From Parapedobacter pyrenivorans_A (GTDB lineage Bacteria; Bacteroidota; Bacteroidia; Sphingobacteriales; Sphingobacteriaceae), in assembly GCF_041925275.1 (NCBI RefSeq), contig NZ_JBHEUZ010000016.1, positions 1 to 64,000 on the forward strand: DNA of 64,000 nucleotides, in the 5' to 3' direction. Of this stretch, positions 28,938 through 36,180 are shown piece by piece. Position 1 is the stretch's first letter, and every line of letters starts with the position of its first letter. Position numbers and translations under genes: made by a program. The notes under the pieces were generated by a model. It saw nothing but the letters and a program-made list of their open reading frames with translations. It did no database searches and was not told the origin of the DNA.

Positions 28938-30068
28938 ATGGGACTATTTGATAAACTCCGGAACGAATTTATCGACATCATCGATTGGGTCGATGAGCAC
29001 AAGGACACCCTCGTGTGGAAATTTCCGCGCTATCAAAATGAAATCAAGATGAACGCCAAGCTCACCGTGCGCGAGTCGCAGGTGGCGGTATTTCTCAATG
29101 AAGGCACCATCGCCGATGTATTCATGCCGGGCATGTATACACTCACTACACAAAACATGCCGATCCTCTCTACCCTCAAGGGATGGAAATACGGGTTCGA
29201 CAGCCCCTTTAAAGCGGATGTGTTTTTCGTGAGCACCCGGCAGTTCACCAACCAGAAGTGGGGAACGAAAAATCCGATCATGCTGCGCGACGAGGAGTTC
29301 GGTCCGGTGCGGTTGCGGGCCTTTGGTAGCTACGCCTTCCGTGTGCAAGACGCCGGCCTTTTCCTGAAAACCATCGCCGCAACGAACCCCACATTCGTGG
29401 TGGACGATATCAACGAACAGCTGCGCAACCTGGCGGTCTCCCGCTGCATGGACGCCGTTGCCGAATCAAAAATACCCGTCCTGGACCTGGCGGCAAACTA
29501 TGACGAGGTATCGCAGTTCATCACGGATAAGATCAAGCCCGAATTTGCGGAGCTGGGCTTGGAACTGACCAAATTCCTCATCGAAAACATCTCACTGCCT
29601 GCAGAGGTCGAAGCGGCGTTAGACAAAAGAAGCAGCATGGGCATCGTGGGCAACCTGGGGGCCTATGCGCAGTTCCAGGCAGCCAATGCCATGGAAAAGA
29701 GCGCCGAGAACCCCGCCAGTGGCGGCATCATGGGGGCCGGCATGGGGGCCGGTTTCGGGGCAGCCATCGGCGGGCAGCTGGGCAATGTGTTCCAGCAGAA
29801 CACGGCGCAGGGAAGCACACCTCCCCCCACGGCCGGTGCGACAACACCGCCGCCCATCCCCGCGCCCCCCGCATACTATGTGGCCGTCAACGGCCAGCAA
29901 ACAGGCCCCTTTCCACTCAGCGAGATCCAATCGCGTATCGCTGCCGGCACGATCGTCCGCGACACGCTGGTCTGGACAACGGGTATGGCCGGTTGGTCCG
30001 CCGCAGGCGGGGTAGACACCCTCGACATGCTATTCGGACAGACACCTCCACCGTTGCCCGGCGAGTAA
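28938..30068 (+). CDS. SPFH/virion-core-like protein with C-terminal GYF_2 domain (YdjI-like)
   Basis: About 376 residues from the ATG at 28938 (MGLFDKLRNEFIDIIDWVDE); an upstream GTG adds only six residues. The first 240 residues match the YdjI branch of SPFH proteins: LVWKFPRYQNEIKMNAKLTVRESQVAVFLNEG, FMPGMYTLTTQNMPIL, VRLRAFGSYAFRV, and a helical tail. A Gly/Ala-rich linker and Pro-rich stretch follow, then a GYF_2 domain (YYVAVNGQQTGPFPLSEIQSRIAAG ... TGMAGWSAA). In Bacillus, YdjI-type SPFH proteins partner a zinc-ribbon membrane protein; here one follows 30 bases downstream. The role is probably a membrane-stress or membrane-organising scaffold. Confidence 0.88.
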   Translation: MGLFDKLRNEFIDIIDWVDEHKDTLVWKFPRYQNEIKMNAKLTVRESQVAVFLNEGTIADVFMPGMYTLTTQNMPILSTLKGWKYGFDSPFKADVFFVSTRQFTNQKWGTKNPIMLRDEEFGPVRLRAFGSYAFRVQDAGLFLKTIAATNPTFVVDDINEQLRNLAVSRCMDAVAESKIPVLDLAANYDEVSQFITDKIKPEFAELGLELTKFLIENISLPAEVEAALDKRSSMGIVGNLGAYAQFQAANAMEKSAENPASGGIMGAGMGAGFGAAIGGQLGNVFQQNTAQGSTPPPTAGATTPPPIPAPPAYYVAVNGQQTGPFPLSEIQSRIAAGTIVRDTLVWTTGMAGWSAAGGVDTLDMLFGQTPPPLPGE

Positions 30069-30098
30069 GCGCCCCGCGGAAACGAATCACCTACGTCC

Positions 30099-31214
30099 GT
30101 GGAAACGAAAAATGCCGACATCAACGATACGCTGAAGTGCAGAAGCTGCGGCGCAATACTACACTTCGCGCCCGGTACCACCCAGCTGCGCTGCGATTAC
30201 TGCGGCGCTGCCAATGACATCGCCCCCACCGAACCGGCGGAAATCCGGTCGTTCGACTATGCCGAGTTCATCCAGTCCGATGGCCTGCCGCCAGCGGATA
30301 CGGTGGAAGCCGACGTGGTGCAATGCGGCAACTGCGGGGCGCACACTACGCTGCCCAACGGGGTGACCAGCGACTCGTGTGGATTTTGTGGCTCGCCGTT
30401 AGTGATGGCCAACGCACAGCATAGGCAACTCCTGAAACCGCACTACGTGCTCCCCTTCCTATTTGACAGCCGCGAGGCGGAACGACGCTTCCACCAATGG
30501 ATTGGCAGGCTTTGGTTCGCTCCCAATGCGCTGATCAAAAACGTAAAGCAAATCCGTCGCGACCACTTCAAGGGCACCTACCTTCCCCATTGGGCCTATG
30601 ACACCGAGACGACGACCGCCTACAACGGTCAGTGCGGTATCTACTATTATGTAAGTGAATCGTATACCACCACCGAAAACGGCCGCACGGTACAGCGCAC
30701 GCGCCAAGTACGGCATACCCGCTGGCACTCGGTTTCGGGCCGGGTGCATTGTTCCTTCAAAGACGTGCTCGTGCTGGCCAGCCACAGCCTCTCACGAAAA
30801 GTGGCCGACCGGCTGGAGCCCTGGCAGCTAGCCCGCATGCAACCCTTTGACGAGCGGTACCTGAGCGGCTTCCGGGCAGAGACCTATGCGGTCGACGCCC
30901 GCGCGGGCCTGGAACTGGCCAAGCAAAAGATGCACCCCACCATCGTGATTGCCATCCGCCGGGACATCGGAGGCGACGAGCAGCACATCGAATACCAGCA
31001 AAGCGACTATACCGATATCCGGCTCAAATACAACCTGTTGCCTATCTGGATATCCGCCTTCACCTTCAAAAAGAAAATCTACCAGATCGCGGTCAATGCG
31101 AGCACCGGCGAGGTGATTGGCGAGCGCCCGTACAGCGTCGCCAAAATCATCCTGGCTGTTGTTGGTGGCATCATCCTCGTGGTTATTGTTTTCTTGCTCC
31201 TGCAGGGCATTTGA
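30099..31214 (+). CDS. Zinc-ribbon membrane protein, YdjG-like partner of the SPFH protein
   Basis: A 371-residue protein with a GTG start; no in-frame ATG precedes the first zinc ribbon. Two Cys4 ribbons open the protein: CRSCG...CDYCG (residues about 14-35) and CGNCG...CGFCG (about 76-97). A large central domain follows (LLKPHYVLPFLFDSREAERRF, FKGTYLPHWAYDTETTTAY) and a single C-terminal membrane helix (IILAVVGGIILVVIVFLLL). This is the layout of zinc-ribbon/TM proteins cotranscribed with YdjI-type SPFH proteins. It starts 30 bases after that gene and probably forms a membrane complex with it. Confidence 0.85.
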   Translation: METKNADINDTLKCRSCGAILHFAPGTTQLRCDYCGAANDIAPTEPAEIRSFDYAEFIQSDGLPPADTVEADVVQCGNCGAHTTLPNGVTSDSCGFCGSPLVMANAQHRQLLKPHYVLPFLFDSREAERRFHQWIGRLWFAPNALIKNVKQIRRDHFKGTYLPHWAYDTETTTAYNGQCGIYYYVSESYTTTENGRTVQRTRQVRHTRWHSVSGRVHCSFKDVLVLASHSLSRKVADRLEPWQLARMQPFDERYLSGFRAETYAVDARAGLELAKQKMHPTIVIAIRRDIGGDEQHIEYQQSDYTDIRLKYNLLPIWISAFTFKKKIYQIAVNASTGEVIGERPYSVAKIILAVVGGIILVVIVFLLLQGI

Positions 31215-31343
31215 CCGATAGGTTATCGCAAAAAACACTCGATGATGTCTTACTACGAGGCCCTTTAGCTCGTTCACCCGCAACCTTCAATTGATTCTAT
31301 TTCCCTATGTTACGACAGGATAACGATAAGAAATGGGCCCTGT

Positions 31344-32354
31344 TCAGACATATAGCGCACGCATCTGCGCGATGCGTTTTGCCACCCGCTGCTGCAGGTC
31401 ACGCGGCGATAGTACTTTTATGGCCTCCCCGAAGCCTAGCAGCTCACGCTCCAATTCGAAGTTGAGCACCACGCAGAAGCAGACAATCGTACCCGTTTCG
31501 TCTTGTTTCAACAGCTCCTGCGATGCATGCAACGGCTTGGTGAGCACATACGGTGCATGGCGTGGATGAACCCACAGCACCACCTTGCGCCCACGGTCGC
31601 GACCCGATTTGGTCACGCCGATAGTATCGGCATAATAGCGTTCGAAGTCCACTCCATCGTATTCGACAAACCCATTGGCAGCCATCTCCTGCACGTCTAC
31701 CATACGGTCTAGCGCAAGGGTAGCCAGCACCTTGCCTTTTTTCGGCTTGGCAATCAGAAACCAGCGATTCCGGTATTCCTTCAATAAGTAGGGGTAGTAG
31801 ACCCCCTGCGTGGGTGCAACCGCCTTGAACGATTGGTACTCGATTAGCAGGGGCACCCTGCGCAAGATCGCTTGGTGCAAGGGCGTAATGAAGTGCAGTC
31901 CCTTCAGTTGGCCATTTCCCTCAAACTGGATGTGGCTCCGGCCACCCGCGGAGCGCTGTTGCAAGGTATTTTCCAATCGCGCCACCAAATCACTCATGTC
32001 TTCGAAATACTGGAACCCATTCAATTGCCGGAGCACCGACACCACGTCACGCAGCTTCTCCATATCCGCATCGTTGATGGGTGAGTTGGAGATGCTGTAG
32101 TCCGTGTCGGCATACGTATAGTATTTCCTATCCTTCACCACGATGGGTGCGTTGTAGCCGAGCTTATCGCTCCGCATCAGTTGGATATCCGCTTGGATCG
32201 TACGCTTACTCACGCCGTCTTTGATGCCTTCGTATTCATATAGCGCATCCGAAACCTTTTCAATCAGGCCTTCCAACGTCCATTTGCGGTAACGGTTGCG
32301 CAAGCAGTTATCGATGGTTTTATAGCGGATGAGCGCAAGTTTATTGGTCGCCAT
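31344..32354 (-). CDS. WYL-domain transcriptional regulator
   Basis: A 336-residue regulator. The ATG at 32354 (MATNKLALIRYKTIDNCLRN) is preferred; the longer frame reads through promoter-like sequence. The N-terminus is a winged-helix region (YRKWTLEGLIEKVSDALYEY ... VSKRTIQADIQLMRS), followed by the WYL domain (ITPLHQAILRRVPLLIEYQSF, YYPYLLKEYRNRWFLIAKPK, ALDRMVDVQEM) and a WCX-type C-terminus (KVVLWVHPRHAPYVLTKPLH). WYL domains bind nucleic-acid-derived ligands and regulate several defence and RNA-repair loci. It is divergent from the slipin-rtcB pair across an 800-base gap with two copies of a palindromic operator, which makes it the likely regulator of itself and of rtcB. Confidence 0.9.
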   Translation of the reverse strand: MATNKLALIRYKTIDNCLRNRYRKWTLEGLIEKVSDALYEYEGIKDGVSKRTIQADIQLMRSDKLGYNAPIVVKDRKYYTYADTDYSISNSPINDADMEKLRDVVSVLRQLNGFQYFEDMSDLVARLENTLQQRSAGGRSHIQFEGNGQLKGLHFITPLHQAILRRVPLLIEYQSFKAVAPTQGVYYPYLLKEYRNRWFLIAKPKKGKVLATLALDRMVDVQEMAANGFVEYDGVDFERYYADTIGVTKSGRDRGRKVVLWVHPRHAPYVLTKPLHASQELLKQDETGTIVCFCVVLNFELERELLGFGEAIKVLSPRDLQQRVAKRIAQMRALYV

Positions 32355-32380
32355 AGCGAATGGTATTGATTTTCGTGCTT

Positions 32381-32388
32381 CAAATATA
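32381..32388 (-). promoter_or_regulatory. Perfect -7 element of the WYL regulator gene
   Basis: CAAATATA on the plus strand is TATATTTG on the minus strand, 26 bases upstream of the ATG. The -33 region would fall inside operator copy 1 (32405-32425). Confidence 0.5.
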
Positions 32389-32404
32389 ACCGTTCCACTG
32401 GCAA

Positions 32405-32425
32405 CTACGCAATACAATTGCGCAG
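32405..32425 (-). promoter_or_regulatory. Palindromic operator, copy 1 (likely WYL regulator site)
   Basis: Read on the minus strand the site is CTGCGCAA-TTGTAT-TGCGTAG, an imperfect palindrome. It matches a second site at 32517-32537 at 18 of 21 positions. It covers the expected -33 region of the WYL gene, consistent with autoregulation. Confidence 0.6.
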
Positions 32426-32516
32426 TTTTGACTATCGTTCGAATTATTCGAGAAAAGACAAAATTTATACCACTAAGAATCAATCACTTAAAACAAAATC
32501 AATCCGTTGTTTCAAG

Positions 32517-32537
32517 CTGCGCAAAAGTACTGCGTAG
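32517..32537 (+). promoter_or_regulatory. Palindromic operator, copy 2 (likely WYL regulator site)
   Basis: Reads CTGCGCAA-AAGTAC-TGCGTAG on the plus strand, the same palindrome as copy 1, 112 bases away and in inverted orientation. A near-consensus -7 element (CATCTTTG, 32547-32554) follows 10 bases downstream, placing a transcript start near 32560 that would run through the structured RNA region towards slipin and rtcB. Confidence 0.6.
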
Positions 32538-32633
32538 CACCACCCGCATCTTTGTACCGTCAGGAATGACAATTGTTCTTTGATAGCGATCCGAGTTGAC
32601 ACGCGGCCCTGGGGCATACGTTTCACAAGGCGT

Positions 32634-33048
32634 GGCAGTGTGGCCGCCAATGGTGCGCCACATACTGGCCGAGCGATACCCGGATGGTTCCATTAAGCTG
32701 CGGACGTGGGTTCGAATCCCACTGCCGGCCAAGGCCGGTATAACTCAAGTGGTTAGAGTACAGCCCCTATGTAGGTTCGAACGCAAGGCCTCACGAATGG
32801 CCGTGTTTGGGCCTAGCGGGACTGAGTAATCCTGCTTCCCATTTCGGTTTGGAATAGCAAAATGGCAATGCAAGTGATCAATAAGTTGGGCAGGCACGGC
32901 ATCCGTGGTGCAACGGGCACCACAACTGCCGTTGGGCCTGCAGCCGGACAACGCAACGGAAGAGACCCTGGCCTCGGATGACCGATGCCTTCCACGCCAA
33001 CCACCACGCCTCCGGGCGCGGTGGCCAGGCACAGCAGGAATAGGTCTC
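32634..33048 (+). other. Structured RNA leader upstream of slipin-rtcB
   Basis: The gap before the slipin gene is GC-rich and rich in strong hairpins. One spans 32634-32670 (GTGGC/GCCAC plus AGT/ACT and GGC/GCC). A second spans 32890-32941: a 6-pair stem (GCAGGC/GCCTGC), then ACGGC/GCCGT, a symmetric internal loop, then GTGGTGC/GCACCAC with loop AACGG. A third unit, 32962-33048, can form a three-way junction (GAGAC/GTCTC and CCTGG/CCAGG as base, TCGG-ATGA-CCGA, and CCACC-A-CGCC-TCCG-GGCG-C-GGTGG). The permuted tRNA-like element lies inside. Open frames across this region do not resemble any protein I know. A T6 tract at 33117-33122 could end a transcript before the slipin ATG. Confidence 0.45.
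32696..32765 (+). ncRNA. Circularly permuted tRNA-like element (tRNA/Y-RNA-like mimic)
   Basis: Read in order: anticodon-stem 3' strand GCTG (32697-32700), five-base variable region CGGAC, T arm GTGGG-TTCGAAT-CCCAC (32706-32722), acceptor 3' strand TGCCGGC (32723-32729), a four-base linker CAAG, acceptor 5' strand GCCGGTA (32734-32740), U8-A9, D arm ACTC-AAGTGGTTA-GAGT (32743-32759), A26, anticodon-stem 5' strand CAGC (32761-32764). The acceptor strands pair over 7 positions (one G-U), the anticodon strands over 4, both arms are perfect, and the canonical U8/A14, G18G19/U55C56 and U54/A58 are present. The 15-48 position would be A-C, which is non-canonical. Ends open in the anticodon loop, as in a tRNA cut there, and as in bacterial Y RNAs that mimic tRNA. 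The alternative is two decayed tandem tRNAs. Confidence 0.55.
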
Positions 33049-33154
33049 CCACACGGGAATACACCAGCGCCGCATCCGGCTCCGCCGCAACGACGGGAAC
33101 ACCCGGCATGCCCAACTTTTTTAACAAGAATGGATTAATTAAAACAATAACACT

Positions 33155-34249
33155 ATGAAACGAGTAAACATCACCACCAACACGGTTGGCCTGGTTTTCA
33201 AAAACGGCGAATTGAAGCGCGTGCTGCAAAAAGGTGCACACTGGCTTTACTGGGGCGAATGCGTGCAACGCTTCGACATGACCAAAGCATTCTTGCCGGA
33301 GCAAGAGCTGCGCACGCTGCTCGCCCACGATGCCCTGGCCGCGCTGCTGGAGGTAGTCGATGTCGCCGACAACGAGCTGGTACTGGTTTACCAAGATCAA
33401 CGCTTCGGCACTATGCTTACTGCGGGCAAATATGCGTTCTGGAAAGGTGTGGGCAACTACCGTTTCATCCGTACCGCCACCGACCAACTGGAGATTGCGG
33501 AAGCGATCGACCGCAACCTGCTGGGCAAGCAACCGCTTTACCAATACGTACGGGTGTATACTGTCGAACCGTTCGAAAAGGGGCTCCTGTTTGTAGACGG
33601 CAAGTTCGATCGGGTACTGGAAGCGGGGAATTACGTGTACTGGAAAAATACGATCACCACCACGGTGACCAAGGCAGATATGCGCCAATTGGGCATGGAA
33701 ATCCTCGGGCAGGAAATCCTCACCAAGGATAAGGCGCAACTGCGCATCAACTTCACGCTCACCTACCAAGTGGTTGACCTGGTGAAAGCTGTGGTACACA
33801 ACAAGGAGTTTGAGAAACAACTCTACGTGCTGGTACAGCTCGCCCTGCGCGAGTTCATCTCCAACAACGGGTTCGACGAGCTGATGGAAGGCAAGGAAGG
33901 CATGGCTGCGGCCGTGAAAAGCACCTGCGCCGCCAAGGCCGAAGCCTTGGGCGTACGGCTCATCGACTGCGGCGTGAAAGACATCATCCTACCGGGCGAT
34001 GTGAAAGACATCATGAACCAAGTGCTCGTGGCCGAAAAACGCGCACAAGCCAATGGGGTTACCCGCCGGGAAGAAACCGCCGCGATGCGCAGCTTGCTGA
34101 ATACCGCCAAGCTGATGGAAGACAACGCCATGCTCTGGAAGATGAAAGAGATGGAGCACGTGGAGAAAATCGCCGAAAAAATCGGTGAGATCACGCTCTC
34201 CGGTGGCGGCAACATTGTCGGCCAGTTGAAGGAGCTATTCTCCAAATAA
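33155..34249 (+). CDS. Slipin-family SPFH (Band 7) protein
   Basis: A 364-residue protein with a slipin/stomatin core (about residues 125-290): FEKGLLFVDGKFDRVLEAGNYVYWK, QEILTKDKAQLRINFTLTYQVVD, LALREFISNNGFDEL, GVRLIDCGVKDIILPGDVKDIM and a coiled C-terminal helix (KRAQANGVTRREETAAMRSLLNTAKLMEDN). The N-terminal part repeats the same motif (TNTVGLVFKNGELKRVLQKGAHWLYW). Unlike stomatins there is no N-terminal membrane helix, so membrane contact would be peripheral. Slipin genes of this type are recurrently paired with rtcB. It follows the structured RNA gap, and rtcB starts 60 bases downstream behind a hairpin. Confidence 0.9.
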   Translation: MKRVNITTNTVGLVFKNGELKRVLQKGAHWLYWGECVQRFDMTKAFLPEQELRTLLAHDALAALLEVVDVADNELVLVYQDQRFGTMLTAGKYAFWKGVGNYRFIRTATDQLEIAEAIDRNLLGKQPLYQYVRVYTVEPFEKGLLFVDGKFDRVLEAGNYVYWKNTITTTVTKADMRQLGMEILGQEILTKDKAQLRINFTLTYQVVDLVKAVVHNKEFEKQLYVLVQLALREFISNNGFDELMEGKEGMAAAVKSTCAAKAEALGVRLIDCGVKDIILPGDVKDIMNQVLVAEKRAQANGVTRREETAAMRSLLNTAKLMEDNAMLWKMKEMEHVEKIAEKIGEITLSGGGNIVGQLKELFSK

Positions 34250-34261
34250 CTAAAATCACGT

Positions 34262-34298
34262 ACCTTGCCGGGAGGTTTTGCTTTCGGCAAGGTTTTAA
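34262..34298 (+). terminator. Terminator-like hairpin between slipin and rtcB, possible attenuator
   Basis: Arms ACCTTGCCG (34262-34270) and CGGCAAGGT (34285-34293) are perfectly complementary, with a 14-base loop that contains GGAGG, followed by TTTTAATT. It ends 11-16 bases before the rtcB ATG, so it could lower read-through from slipin into rtcB or control rtcB translation. Confidence 0.55.
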
Positions 34299-34309
34299 TT
34301 ATAAAAGCA

Positions 34310-35743
34310 ATGAATACACCAACAAATCACCTCATCAATAGCGAAGAACTGATGGCTTTGGGGTACACCCCCGGCCGCGCCTTCGGCGTAGCGCTGCTCA
34401 CCGCCAACAAACATGCGTCCCGGGGCAAGGAACTGCTGCTTGCGCAGCTTGCCGACGTACTGGCCAAGCCAGACGCCTTTGCGACCCACGCCGTATATGG
34501 CAAGCTGGCCAAGGCCCTCATCGAAGAAGCCAGCATTCCCGAAGACGCTTACATCCCCCTGCGGGATGCCGGCGCCGACTATGCCATCTATGGCGAACCA
34601 CATATCGAAGCCAGCGCACGCACCCAGATGGACGTGGCCATGCAACTGCCGGTCACGGTAGCGGGCGCGTTGATGCCCGATGCGCACCAAGGGTACGGGC
34701 TGCCCATCGGCGGCGTACTGGCGGTCCATCATGCCGTCATCCCCTACGGTGTGGGCGTGGATATCGGCTGCCGCATGGCGTTGTCTATCTACGACATCCC
34801 CGAGGCTTTTTTCGAAGCGAACCCAGCACAATTCAAGCGGGAACTCATCGCGCAGACACGCTTCGGCGCCGGGCATGGCTTCAAGCCCTACGAGCGGGCA
34901 GACCACGCCGTGCTCACCGATGCGGCATTCGGGATGACCCCCTTTGTAGCCGATCTGAAAGACAAAGCCTGGGCACAACTGGGCACGTCCGGTGGCGGCA
35001 ACCACTTCGTGGAATTCGGCATCATCGAATTCGCCAAGGCCGATGATGCGCTGGGCGTACCCGCGGGGAAATACGTGGCCCTCCTCTCCCACTCCGGTTC
35101 ACGGGGCTTGGGTGCCACGATCGCCGGCCATTATACCAAGCTGGCCAAGGAACTGTGCCGGCTGCCCCATGAAGCCCAAAACCTGGCCTACCTCGGGTTG
35201 GATTCCGAAGCCGGACAGGAATACTGGCAAGCCATGACCCTCGCCGGCGATTACGCTTCGGCCAATCACGAGGTCATCCACCGCAAGCTAGCAGCAGCAT
35301 TGGGTGCGGAGGTGTTGGCCAACGTGGAAAACCACCACAACTTTGCGTGGAAGGAACACTGGAACGGACAGGAAGTTATCGTGCACCGCAAAGGCGCAAC
35401 GCCTGCGGGCAAGGGCGTGCTGGGTATCATCCCCGGCTCCATGACCGCGCCGGGCTTCCTCGTGCGCGGCAAGGGCGAGGCCGCATCCATCAACTCCGCT
35501 TCCCACGGCGCGGGGCGCCAGATGAGCCGTACCCAAGCCATCAAGACCATCAGCCGCGAAGCCATGAAAGCCACGCTCCAGCAACACGGCGTCACGCTGG
35601 TGGGTGCCGGATTGGACGAAGCCCCCATGGCTTATAAGGACATCCACACCGTGATGGCCGCACAAGCCGATCTGGTGGAGGTAATGGCAACCTTCACGCC
35701 CCGCCTGGTGCGCATGGCCGACGATGGCAGCCGGGAGGATTAA
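34310..35743 (+). CDS. rtcB: RNA-splicing ligase RtcB
   Basis: A 477-residue RtcB from the ATG at 34310; longer frames read through the upstream hairpin. RtcB joins RNA 2',3'-cyclic phosphate or 3'-phosphate ends to 5'-OH ends using GTP and Mn2+, repairing tRNAs or other RNAs cut by nucleases. Active-site motifs are visible: PDAHQGYGLPIGG, GVDIGCRMALS (metal Cys), LGTSGGGNHFVEF, SHSGSRGLG, NVENHHNFAW, HRKGATPAG, and INSASHGAGR whose His should be the guanylylated residue. No archease gene is in the window. Its position after slipin, beside a WYL regulator and a tRNA mimic, points to damage-induced RNA repair. Confidence 0.96.
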   Translation: MNTPTNHLINSEELMALGYTPGRAFGVALLTANKHASRGKELLLAQLADVLAKPDAFATHAVYGKLAKALIEEASIPEDAYIPLRDAGADYAIYGEPHIEASARTQMDVAMQLPVTVAGALMPDAHQGYGLPIGGVLAVHHAVIPYGVGVDIGCRMALSIYDIPEAFFEANPAQFKRELIAQTRFGAGHGFKPYERADHAVLTDAAFGMTPFVADLKDKAWAQLGTSGGGNHFVEFGIIEFAKADDALGVPAGKYVALLSHSGSRGLGATIAGHYTKLAKELCRLPHEAQNLAYLGLDSEAGQEYWQAMTLAGDYASANHEVIHRKLAAALGAEVLANVENHHNFAWKEHWNGQEVIVHRKGATPAGKGVLGIIPGSMTAPGFLVRGKGEAASINSASHGAGRQMSRTQAIKTISREAMKATLQQHGVTLVGAGLDEAPMAYKDIHTVMAAQADLVEVMATFTPRLVRMADDGSRED

Positions 35744-35832
35744 AACAGAATTAATAAAAAATAATTGTCCCCAAACGCAGACGCCGATTGTCTCTGGTAT
35801 AAACAAAATTTAAGAACAAAAAATCCGTACCA

Positions 35833-36177
35833 ATGAAAGAATTTTTGATGTTGATCCGCGAAGACGCCAATTACGGCGAGTTATCGGCGGAAGAAATGCA
35901 GGCCTGTATCGAGAAGCACTACCGTTGGGTAGAAACGCTCCGGGAAAAAGGCCAATTCAAGGAAGCCCAACCGTTGGAAGCCGGCGGCGCCCATATCCGC
36001 GGCAAGCAGCGGATCGTATCCGACGGCCCATTCCTGGAGGGCAAGGAATGCGTCAGTGGGTATTACATCCTGCTGGCCGAATCGCTGGAAGAAGCCATCG
36101 AGATCGCCAAGGGCAACCCCGATCTGGATTGGGACCGCGCGGTGGAAGTCCGCGAAATCATGCCGATGGAAGATTGA
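35833..36177 (+). CDS. YciI/DGPF-domain protein partner of the ECF sigma factor
   Basis: A 114-residue protein of the YCII-related DGPFAETKE group: MKEFLMLIREDANYGELSAEEM at the start, the signature SDGPFLEGKECVSGYYIL in the middle and AIEIAKGNPDLDWDRAVEVREIM near the end. These small proteins are encoded next to ECF42-type sigma factors and are often induced by them; their biochemical role is unclear. It ends 3 bases before the sigma gene, so the two are cotranscribed. Confidence 0.9.
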   Translation: MKEFLMLIREDANYGELSAEEMQACIEKHYRWVETLREKGQFKEAQPLEAGGAHIRGKQRIVSDGPFLEGKECVSGYYILLAESLEEAIEIAKGNPDLDWDRAVEVREIMPMED

Positions 36178-36180
36178 CCC

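Noticed and set aside
32499..32732. Minus-strand 77-codon frame beginning MAGSGIRTH
   Set aside because: This opening is the usual false frame produced opposite tRNA T arms; it supports the tRNA-like element rather than a protein.
32734..32800. Standard tRNA gene starting at GCCGGTA
   Set aside because: Acceptor and D arm are good, but the downstream TAGGTTCGAACGC cannot form a T stem and no matching acceptor 3' strand follows.
32813..33820. Minus-strand frame of 335 codons across the slipin gene and its leader
   Set aside because: Most of it is antisense to slipin, which has clear family motifs; the leader part is better explained as structured RNA, though not proven.
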